Shown one piece after another: positions 1-5,004 of a DNA stretch of 5,004 bases; the first letter of the stretch is position 1; the number at the start of each line of letters is the position of its first letter. The notes under the pieces were generated by a model. The model was not told where the DNA came from and ran no database searches. It saw nothing but the letters and a program-made list of their open reading frames with translations. The translations under genes and the position numbers were made by a program. The stretch comes from DASTQL01 sp035761805 (GTDB lineage Bacteria; Actinomycetota; Actinomycetes; Jiangellales; Jiangellaceae), in NCBI GenBank assembly GCA_035761805.1, contig DASTQL010000076.1:1-5004 (forward strand), given 5' to 3'.

Positions 1-488
1 GGCGTGGTCTCCGCCGCCTCGGGCGTCGCCGTGTTGGGCTTCACCGTGACGATGGGCATCCCCGTCGTGACCTTGGCAGTGACCGTGAAGTTGCCGGCGA
101 ACACGGACTGCGTGGTCGTGCCGTCCGCGGCGACGTCGACGGCGTCGGTGATGATCCCGGAGCCCAGCTTGACCGCGACCCTGGCGGCCACCTCCTTGCC
201 CTCGGGAGTGGACGTGACGAGCACGGCGGCCGGCTCGCCTGCTCGAGCTGCTGCCGCCAGCGCCTCGGCCTTCGGGGCCACGAGGTACTCGTCGAAGGCG
301 GGGTCCTCGGCGACGTACACCTTGGTCGCGCCGTACCGGCCCAGGGCGTCGAGTGCCTTGTCGGCGCCGGAGCCGCCGCAGAACACGGCCACCGGGTCGC
401 CCAGGCGGCGGGCGATGGTCAGCAGCTCCAGGGTCGGCTTTCGTACGGCTCCGTCGACGTGGTCGACGAGCACGAGGACCTCTCCCAT
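1..488 (-). CDS. etfA: Electron transfer flavoprotein alpha subunit, N-terminal part (runs off left edge)
   Basis: EtfA is the FAD-carrying subunit of the ETF heterodimer. It takes electrons from acyl-CoA and related dehydrogenases and passes them to ETF:quinone oxidoreductase in the membrane. Read on the minus strand from the ATG at 488, about 162 codons are visible, beginning MGEVLVLVDHVDGAVRK. They continue through a Rossmann-like alpha/beta domain: a VAVFCGG strand near residue 33, YGATKVYVAED near 53-63, then TSTPEGKEVAARVAVKLG and GIITDAVDV near residues 95-123. This order is typical of EtfA domain I. Family members are usually about 315-325 residues, so the C-terminal FAD-binding domain must lie beyond base 1. 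The start sits 23 nt after the etfB stop, indicating one transcript and probable translational coupling. No frame break is visible. The family call is secure; substrate partners cannot be read from this window. Confidence 0.95.
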   Translation of the reverse strand, partial: MGEVLVLVDHVDGAVRKPTLELLTIARRLGDPVAVFCGGSGADKALDALGRYGATKVYVAEDPAFDEYLVAPKAEALAAAARAGEPAAVLVTSTPEGKEVAARVAVKLGSGIITDAVDVAADGTTTQSVFAGNFTVTAKVTTGMPIVTVKPNTATPEAAETT

Positions 489-499
489 GACTCCCTCAA

Positions 500-505
500 C
501 TCCTC
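500..505 (-). promoter_or_regulatory. Ribosome binding site of etfA
   Basis: On the minus strand the etfB-etfA gap reads GAGGAG, then 11 nt, then the etfA ATG. A second purine run (GAGGGAG, 491-497) lies only 2 nt from the start, which is too close to be the main site. The GAGGAG run supports the ATG at 488 as the etfA start. Confidence 0.55.
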
Positions 506-511
506 GACTGG

Positions 512-1294
512 TCAGGCGAACTTGCGGGCGGCCAGGAACTCGGCGAGCTTCGTGCCCCCCTCGCCCTCGTCGGCGACCACCTCGCCGGTCGCGCGCGGCG
601 GGCGAGCCGTGATCGACTCCACCGCCGTCCACGCGGCGGACAGGCCGACCTGCGCCGGGTCCACCCCCAGGTCCGCCAGGGTCCACGTCTGCACGGGCTT
701 CTTCTTGGCCGCCATGATGCCCTTGAACGAGGGGTAACGAGGTTCGTTGATCTGGTCGGTCACGGCCACGACGGCGGGGAGGCTCCCCTCGACGGTCTCG
801 GTGGCCGTGTCCCCGTCCCTCCGGATGCGCACCGTCGAGCCGTCCACGCTGACCTCGGCCGCGAAGCCGAGGTGGGGGACGCCCAGGCGCTCCGCCAGCA
901 TGGCCGGCACCACGCTCATGCCGCCGTCGGTGGAAGCCATGCCCGTGAGCACCAGATCGTATGCGCCGATCTTGTCCAGGGCCTTCGCCAGCACCAACGA
1001 GGTCGCCAGGGCATCGGAGCCGTGCAGCGCGTCGTCGACGACGTGGACGCCAGCGGCGGCGCCCATCTGCAGCGCCTTGCGGACCGCGTCCATGGCCTGC
1101 TCCGGCCCCATCGTCAACACGGTCACCTCACCCCCGTGCGCGTCCACGAGCTTGAGGGCCTCCTCCACGGCGTACTCGTCCAGCTCGGACAGCAGCCCGT
1201 CGACGCCGGCGCGGTCGGTCGTGTGGTCGGCATCGCTGAAGGTGCGGTCTGCCGTGGCATCGGGCACGTGTTTGACCAGAACGACGATGTCCAT
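512..1294 (-). CDS. etfB: Electron transfer flavoprotein beta subunit
   Basis: EtfB (FixA-like, 260 residues, the usual family length) pairs with EtfA to form the soluble ETF electron carrier of fatty-acid and amino-acid oxidation. It binds AMP structurally and shapes the FAD site. The N-terminus MDIVVLVKHVPD is the conserved first strand. LSELDEYAVEEALKL (35-49) matches the conserved helix. GMASTDGGMSVVPAMLAERL (118-137) is the nucleotide-binding loop region. The ETF-beta signature area spans about residues 157-200, including LPAVVAVTDQINEPRYPSFK and GIMAAKKKP. The C-terminal tail (residues 236-260) is acidic, then basic, as expected for the arm that contacts EtfA. The ATG is preceded by AGGGAGG. 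Gene order etfB-etfA with a 23-nt gap is the standard two-gene operon. Regulation may involve the palindrome at 1400-1415. Nothing in the protein looks abnormal. Confidence 0.97.
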   Translation of the reverse strand: MDIVVLVKHVPDATADRTFSDADHTTDRAGVDGLLSELDEYAVEEALKLVDAHGGEVTVLTMGPEQAMDAVRKALQMGAAAGVHVVDDALHGSDALATSLVLAKALDKIGAYDLVLTGMASTDGGMSVVPAMLAERLGVPHLGFAAEVSVDGSTVRIRRDGDTATETVEGSLPAVVAVTDQINEPRYPSFKGIMAAKKKPVQTWTLADLGVDPAQVGLSAAWTAVESITARPPRATGEVVADEGEGGTKLAEFLAARKFA

Positions 1295-1306
1295 CGGGTC
1301 GGCCGA

Positions 1307-1313
1307 CCTCCCT
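1307..1313 (-). promoter_or_regulatory. Ribosome binding site of etfB
   Basis: The minus strand reads AGGGAGG, a 12-nt spacer, then the etfB ATG at 1294. The spacing is slightly long. The spacer contains a perfect 10-bp palindrome GTCGGCCGAC (1298-1307), whose last base touches the ribosome site; this could be a coincidence in such GC-rich DNA. Confidence 0.5.
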
Positions 1314-1399
1314 GTCGGGGACTTCGCGAGGCCGCCAGGATGCCCCAGCCGGCCCAGGCCGCCGACTCCGGGTCCCGGGCGCGGCGACCGCCAGCGATT

Positions 1400-1415
1400 G
1401 TTACTCGTGAGTAGC
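1400..1415. promoter_or_regulatory. Palindromic operator candidate (TetR-like) between etfB and the GH57 gene
   Basis: The plus strand reads GTTACTCGTGAGTAGC. The inner arms TACTC and GAGTA pair perfectly around a GT centre. The outermost G/C pair also matches, leaving one mismatch at the second position. It is one of the few AT-containing patches in this intergenic region, lying 106 nt upstream of the etfB start and 77 nt upstream of the GH57 start. From general knowledge, short TTACT...AGTAA palindromes are typical of TetR-family regulators of acyl-CoA and fatty-acid genes in actinobacteria. That would suit an ETF operon, but the regulator identity is inference and none is encoded in the window. 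I could not find a convincing -10/-35 pair for etfB beside it. Confidence 0.42.
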
Positions 1416-1477
1416 CAAGCGGCAAGCCGGGCCCTCGGTGGTCCGCCTCACAGACCGGCTCTCCCCGCTCGTCCACC

Positions 1478-1483
1478 TACAGT
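1478..1483 (+). promoter_or_regulatory. -10 element for leaderless transcription of the GH57 gene
   Basis: TACAGT fits the actinobacterial TANNNT -10 pattern and ends 8 nt before the GTG at 1492, so the transcription start would fall on or next to the start codon. No Shine-Dalgarno sequence precedes the GTG, which agrees with a leaderless mRNA. No clear -35 hexamer is visible at the usual distance. The same hexamer recurs at 3268-3273 in front of the DUF222 gene. Confidence 0.55.
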
Positions 1484-1491
1484 GACGGCTC

Positions 1492-3093
1492 GTGACGTCG
1501 TCGCCCTCCCCTCCCCCGGTGGGCACCTTCTGCCTGGTCCTGCACACACACCTGCCGTGGCTGGCCCGACACGGGACGTGGCCGGTGGGTGAGGAGTGGC
1601 TGCACCAGGCCTGGTCGCACTCGTACATGCCAGTCGTCGACATCGTCGAGCGGCTCGCGGCCGAGGGCCGGCGAGACCTGCTCACCCTGGGTGTCACGCC
1701 GGTCCTGGCCGCGCAGCTGGACGACCCCTACTGCCTCGATCGGCAGCATGCCTGGCTCGGTGGCTGGCGGCTGCGCGCAGAGGAGCTCGCGGGTCGGCCG
1801 GAAGCCCACCTGCGCGATCTCGCCGCGTCCGAGTTCCGGGCGGCCACCCGGGCGCTGGACCAGTTCGGGTCTCGGTGGGCGAGGGGGGCCTCGCCCGTGG
1901 TGCGAGCGCTCGCGGACCACGGAGCCGTCGAGCTCCTGGGCGGTCCCGCGACGCACACGATCACCCCGCTGCTGCACCACCGGGTCGCCGACTTCGCCCT
2001 GCGGAGCGGACTGGACGACCACGCCGTCCGCTTCGGCCGGCCGCCCGTCGGGATCTGGGCACCCGAGTGCGCCTACGCGCCCGGGCTCGAGGGGCTGTAC
2101 GCGAGCGCCGGGGTCGGGCACGTCGTCGTCGACGGTCCCACCCTGCTCCACGTGGGGCGCTCCACCGCCGACGCCTGGACCCTGGGCGACTCCGACGTGG
2201 TAGCGGTCGGGCGCGACCTGGACGTCGCGTATCAGGTCTGGTCGCCTCGTCGCGGGTATCCGGGCGGTCCGTGGTACAGGGACTTCCACACCTTCGACCA
2301 CCCGTCGGGCTTCAAGCCCGCTCGGGTCACCTCCACGTCGACGTCACCGGAGCACAAGGCGCCGTACGAGCCGTCCCGCGCACTCGCGGCCGTGGCTGCG
2401 GACGCAGAGGACTTCGTCGAGCACGTACGCCGCCGACTGCTCCGGCACGAGGCCGAGCGCGGGCGTCCCGGGCTGGTCGTGGTCGCGTACGACACCGAGC
2501 TCTTCGGCCACTGGTGGCGCGAAGGACCGGAGTTCCTCGAGCGGATCCTGCGGCTGCTGCCGACTGCCGGTGTCCGCGTCACCACGCTGGCCGGAGCGAT
2601 CGCAGCCGGGCACGTCGGCGGGAGGGCCGATCCGGCGATCGGGTCCTGGGGCGCGGGCAAGGACCTCGCGGTCTGGGAGGGCGCGGCCGTCTCGGACCTG
2701 GTGGCCGCTGGCCGCGACGTCCAGCGCCGCCTGCTCGCCCTGGTCGACGACGCCGGTGAGATGCGCGCCCGGCGTCCCGACCTCGACGCCGCGGCCACCC
2801 AGGCGCTGCTGGCCATGTCCAGTGACTGGGCCTTCATGGTCAGCCACGACTCCACACCCGACTACGCGCGGCGGCGTGCCTTCGGCCACTTCCAGGCCTT
2901 CGCCGAGATCGAGGCCGCCGTCCGCTCCCGGCCCGGGTCGGGGGTCGGCGGCACCGGTCCGGTGGCCGTTGGCCGCGTGGCAGGCGGTGGAGCCGGTGAC
3001 GTGGACCCGGCCTCGGGCGATCGCCGCGCAGATCTGGACCGTCCGTTCCCTCACCTGGACGCCAGGCTGCTGAGCCACCGTTCTTCGAGGTGA
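1492..3093 (+). CDS. GH57 1,4-alpha-glucan branching enzyme (Rv3031-like)
   Basis: This 533-residue protein belongs to glycoside hydrolase family 57, branching-enzyme type with a DUF1957-like C-terminal part. Such enzymes cleave alpha-1,4-glucan chains and re-attach them through alpha-1,6 bonds in the cytoplasm. The mycobacterial relative Rv3031 (about 526 residues) is linked to glycogen and methylglucose-lipopolysaccharide synthesis. Visible motifs: HTHLPW (18-23); GIWAPECAY (187-195) with probable nucleophile Glu192; SPRRGYPGGPWYRDFH (251-266); VAYDTELFGHWWREG (331-345) with probable acid Asp334; SSDWAF (443-448); and a terminal PFPHLDARLL. An in-frame TGA at 1483 limits the start to GTG 1492 or GTG 1519. 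The -10 element at 1478 favours 1492. The stretch at about residues 485-515 is glycine-rich and fits the family less well than a second frame does. The glycosyltransferase that usually follows is absent. Chain-length specificity cannot be read from sequence. Confidence 0.9.
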   Translation: MTSSPSPPPVGTFCLVLHTHLPWLARHGTWPVGEEWLHQAWSHSYMPVVDIVERLAAEGRRDLLTLGVTPVLAAQLDDPYCLDRQHAWLGGWRLRAEELAGRPEAHLRDLAASEFRAATRALDQFGSRWARGASPVVRALADHGAVELLGGPATHTITPLLHHRVADFALRSGLDDHAVRFGRPPVGIWAPECAYAPGLEGLYASAGVGHVVVDGPTLLHVGRSTADAWTLGDSDVVAVGRDLDVAYQVWSPRRGYPGGPWYRDFHTFDHPSGFKPARVTSTSTSPEHKAPYEPSRALAAVAADAEDFVEHVRRRLLRHEAERGRPGLVVVAYDTELFGHWWREGPEFLERILRLLPTAGVRVTTLAGAIAAGHVGGRADPAIGSWGAGKDLAVWEGAAVSDLVAAGRDVQRRLLALVDDAGEMRARRPDLDAAATQALLAMSSDWAFMVSHDSTPDYARRRAFGHFQAFAEIEAAVRSRPGSGVGGTGPVAVGRVAGGGAGDVDPASGDRRADLDRPFPHLDARLLSHRSSR

Positions 3094-3133
3094 CAGCCCG
3101 GATGCCGGTTGGGCGGGAGGCGGCAGCCCTGGA

Positions 3134-3181
3134 CATGGCTCAGCAGGCGCCCGCGGGCATGTGGCTCGGCAGGTACCCGCG
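3134..3181 (+). repeat. Imperfect tandem duplication, about 24-bp period
   Basis: Bases 3134-3155 (CATGGCTCAGCAGGCGCC and on) and 3158-3181 (CATGTGGCTCGGCAGGTACC and on) align over about 22-24 nt, with one 2-nt gap and three mismatches, both ending CCCGCG. The copies lie in the gap between the GH57 gene and the DUF222 gene. They may be an old slippage duplication or chance similarity in GC-rich DNA; no function is evident. Confidence 0.35.
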
Positions 3182-3197
3182 AGCCCGGAAGGGCTCG
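3180..3197 (+). terminator. Hairpin downstream of the GH57 gene, possible U-tract-less terminator
   Basis: CGAGCCC-GGAA-GGGCTCG forms a perfect 7-bp GC-rich stem closed by a GNRA tetraloop, 86 nt after the GH57 stop codon and upstream of the next promoter. There is no T-run after it. It therefore fits the U-less hairpins often proposed as terminators in actinobacteria, or may only be a stable RNA fold. The function is inferred from position. Confidence 0.35.
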
Positions 3198-3267
3198 ACG
3201 GGCGACCGCGCGGCCGGGTTGTGCACAGGCCGGTGGGCGAGGCCGGCGGAGTGTCCGGCCCGAGCCG

Positions 3268-3273
3268 TACAGT
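3268..3273 (+). promoter_or_regulatory. -10 element of the DUF222-HNH gene (leaderless)
   Basis: TACAGT matches the TANNNT -10 pattern and ends 7 nt before the ATG at 3281, predicting a leaderless transcript that begins at or just before the start codon. No ribosome binding site is visible before the ATG. The last T of the hexamer is also the first base of the LexA box, so LexA binding should block the promoter. Confidence 0.6.
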
Positions 3274-3288
3274 CGTACACATGTTCGA
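3273..3288. promoter_or_regulatory. SOS box (LexA operator) overlapping the DUF222-HNH start codon
   Basis: The sequence is TCGTAC-ACAT-GTTCGA. The actinobacterial/mycobacterial LexA consensus is TCGAAC-N4-GTTCGA. The right half is perfect and the left half differs at one base (T for A at position 4), so 11 of 12 consensus bases match. It spans from the end of the -10 element through the predicted transcription start and the first codons, the position expected for repression by LexA and release after DNA damage. It is known that some M. tuberculosis 13E12-family (DUF222) genes carry LexA boxes and are damage-inducible. Control at this locus is inferred by analogy. Confidence 0.75.
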
Positions 3289-5004
3289 GGACGAGGTCAC
3301 CCGGGTCGGCGAGACGCTCGCCGCCCTGACCGCTGCGTTGCACCCGGACACACTGCCCGAGGACGCGCAACCGCGGTCTACACCGGGCTGGACCGCATCG
3401 AACGCCTCGCCTGGGCCGGCAAGACCCTGCTCGCCCCAACTGTCGCCGCCGGCCACGCCGGGCAGGGCGGCGGCGGCCGGCGCACCGGCACCGACGCCGT
3501 GGCCCGCCATGCCGGCACCGGATCCGGCGCCGCTCGCGACCAACTGGCCACCGGCCAAGCCCTGGTCGGCCTGGCCGCACTGGCCGCCGCACTGCGCGGC
3601 GGACACCTGTCGGCAACCCAGGCCACCCTGATCGCCGCCGCCGCCACCACCGACCCGACCGCCGAACACGGACTGCTCGCCCTCGCCCCCAGCTCTCGGT
3701 CGCCGAACTCCGCGCCGAGTGTGCCCGGGTGCGCGCGGCCGCCGACCCTGACCCCGACGCCACCCACCGCCGGCTGCGCGCGGCCCGCCGACTCCGCCGT
3801 TACACCGACGGCGAGGGCGGGTGGAACCTCACCGCCCGTGGCACTCCCGCCGACGGCGCCGCCTTCAACGCCGTGCTCGACCCACTCATCGACGCGATAT
3901 TCCGCGCCGCCCGCGCCACCGGCGAACACGCACCCTTCGAGGCACACGCCTTCGACGCCCTCATGGCCCTGGCCGACCTCGCCGCCGACCACCCCGGCGA
4001 CCCAGACCTCCCCGACCACCGGGGCGACCCGGACGAGCCAAGCGACCCAGGTCACGCAGGCGACGCGGACGACCACGGTGCTCCCGGTGTGCCGGACAGC
4101 ACGGACGGCCCGGGTGGACCGGGCCCCACCTGCGGACCCGGCGGACCGGTCACCGCCACACCAGCCACGGCGGCGGCGGCAGCCGGCCCGGTGCCCGAGC
4201 CGCATCCGGTGCAGGGCCCGGCCGCGGAGCCTCCGGCCGCGGAGCCTCCGGCCGCCGACCCACCAGCACCGCCCCGCGATCCCACCCACTCCGACGAGTC
4301 AGACGACGACGACCCAATCCCGGCCGGGGGCCGGTCCGAGCCCCAAACGCTCCTCCGCCCGCCCGCCGAGCCACCACCCGACGGACCGGGCGAGCCGGCC
4401 GCCCCGGCCCCACCCGCGCCGACCCCTGCCGCCGACTCGACGGCCACCGTATCCTCGCCGGTGGGTGCGGCAGACCCCACGGCGGCGCCCCCAACGCGCC
4501 CGGCGAACCTCCTACCTCGCCGACGGCGGCGGTCCGATCCGCGTTACCTGGCGCTGCTCCGGGTCGACCTCACCGCCCTGCACCGCGGCCAGGTCACCGG
4601 CGACGAACTCTGCGAGATCGCCGGCGTCGGACCCATCCCCATCACCAACGCCCGCGACCTCCTCGGCGACGCTGTCCTCAAACTCGTCATCACCCGCGGC
4701 GTCGACGTCCTCCACGTCACTCACCTCGGCCGCGGCCCAACCGCAGCCCAACGCATCGCCCTCGCCTGGACCAGCCCGCACTGCTCCGTCCTCGGCTGCC
4801 CGCGCACCCGCGTCCAGATCGATCACCGCCTCGACTGGGCCCACACCCGCCACACCCGCCTCGACGAGCTCGACCCGCTCTGCCCTACCACCACGACCTG
4901 AAGACCCGCCACGGCTGGGCCCTGGACCCCGGCACCGGACCACGCGCCTTCGTCCCACCCCACGACCCCCGCCACCCCCGCCACGCCACGACGCGCACAC
5001 CCCA
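3281..5004 (+). pseudogene. DUF222 / HNH endonuclease (13E12 repeat family), frameshifted, right end off window
   Basis: Translating in register across three frame changes gives a normal DUF222-HNH protein. Segments: 3281-3372 (MFEDEVTRVGETLAALTAAL), 3373-3692 (VYTGLDRIERLAWAGKTLL to HGLLALAP), 3693-4885 (LSVAELRAECARVRAAA, DGEGGWNLTARGTP, then a Pro/Ala/Asp-rich linker and CEIAGVGPIPITNARDLLGD), and 4886-5004 (YHHDLKTRHGWALDPGTGPR). The HNH region shows GCPRTRVQIDHR at about 4793-4828 and LC-x2-HHDLKT at 4878-4906, split by the last shift. Each junction is explained by one missing base: near 3371-3373, near 3691 (AAG to AG), and near 4883-4886. The longest intact piece runs from GTG 3729 to TGA 4899-4901. 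Such proteins are predicted nucleases with a poorly known role, often repeated in actinobacterial genomes and sometimes mobile. This could be real decay or uncorrected assembly errors. Transcription appears to be under LexA control. Confidence 0.85.
4218..4262 (+). repeat. 15-bp tandem repeat encoding AAEPP units
   Basis: The unit CCGGCCGCGGAGCCT occurs twice without change (4218-4232 and 4233-4247), then once with three mismatches (4248-4262). In the DUF222-HNH frame it encodes the series AAEPPAAEPPAADPP inside the disordered linker. The period is a multiple of three, so copy-number change would keep the frame and only alter linker length. Confidence 0.7.

Noticed and set aside
4..612. Plus-strand open frames opposite etfA and etfB, including 4-612 and 747-1592
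   Set aside because: The minus strand gives unmistakable EtfA and EtfB sequences here; the plus-strand products are Ser/Thr/Ala/Pro-rich shadows.
1596..2759. Alternative plus-strand open frame of 387 codons inside the GH57 gene
   Set aside because: Arg-rich translation out of frame with all GH57 motifs (HTHLPW, WAPE, YDTELFGHWW); an overlap by-product of high GC content.
2344..3669. Long minus-strand open frame (about 440 codons) across the end of GH57 and the start of the DUF222 gene
   Set aside because: It spans two well-recognised plus-strand genes and an intergenic gap. The product is Gly/Arg/Pro-rich without family features, and long antisense frames are expected in very GC-rich DNA.
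3371..3693. Programmed ribosomal frameshifting as an explanation for the DUF222 gene frame changes
   Set aside because: There are three sites, none with a recognisable slippery heptamer plus downstream structure, and each is explained by one missing base in a normal codon. Mutation or sequencing error is simpler.
3378..4289. Minus-strand open frame of about 300 codons opposite the DUF222 gene
   Set aside because: Its translation is a low-complexity Val/Gly/Arg mixture complementary to the DUF222 region and its Pro/Ala linker; no motifs and no ribosome site.
1..5004. CRISPR arrays, tRNA or rRNA genes, insertion-sequence ends, attachment sites
   Set aside because: No regularly spaced repeats, no tRNA-like cloverleaf or CCA end, no transposase and no terminal inverted repeats were seen; the only tandem repeats are the short ones listed.

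Overview
The window is very GC-rich with strong G/C preference at codon third positions. It has a GTG start, apparently leaderless promoters, a mycobacterial-type LexA box and a DUF222/HNH (13E12-type) gene. Together these point to a high-GC actinomycete (Actinomycetota); I cannot name the genus.

Layout. Bases 1-1294 on the minus strand hold an electron transfer flavoprotein operon, etfB followed by etfA, with etfA running off the left edge. Bases 1295-1491 form a divergent intergenic region. It contains a near-perfect palindrome that looks like a TetR-type operator, and a -10 element placed for leaderless transcription of the next gene. Bases 1492-3093 on the plus strand encode a GH57 alpha-glucan branching enzyme of the Rv3031 type with both catalytic residues visible. 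Bases 3094-3280 hold a short imperfect duplication, a GNRA-loop hairpin and a promoter. From 3281 to the right edge lies a DUF222-HNH endonuclease-family gene. Its promoter and start codon are overlapped by a 16-bp SOS (LexA) box, and its reading frame is broken by three single-base deletions.

How the genes relate. EtfB and EtfA form one heterodimer that carries electrons from acyl-CoA and other dehydrogenases to the membrane quinone pool. The GH57 enzyme acts on alpha-1,4-glucans (glycogen or methylglucose-lipopolysaccharide type polymers). The etf/GH57 neighbourhood resembles the conserved Rv3028c-Rv3031 region of mycobacteria. Here the methyltransferase (Rv3030 position) is absent, and the glycosyltransferase (Rv3032 position) is not next to GH57; the DUF222-HNH gene sits there instead. 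That gene is best read as a DNA-damage-regulated accessory gene that is decayed or mis-assembled. I see no previously undescribed multi-gene system. The points most worth checking are the SOS box, the frameshift series, the operator before etfB, and a frame conflict near the C-terminus of the GH57 gene.
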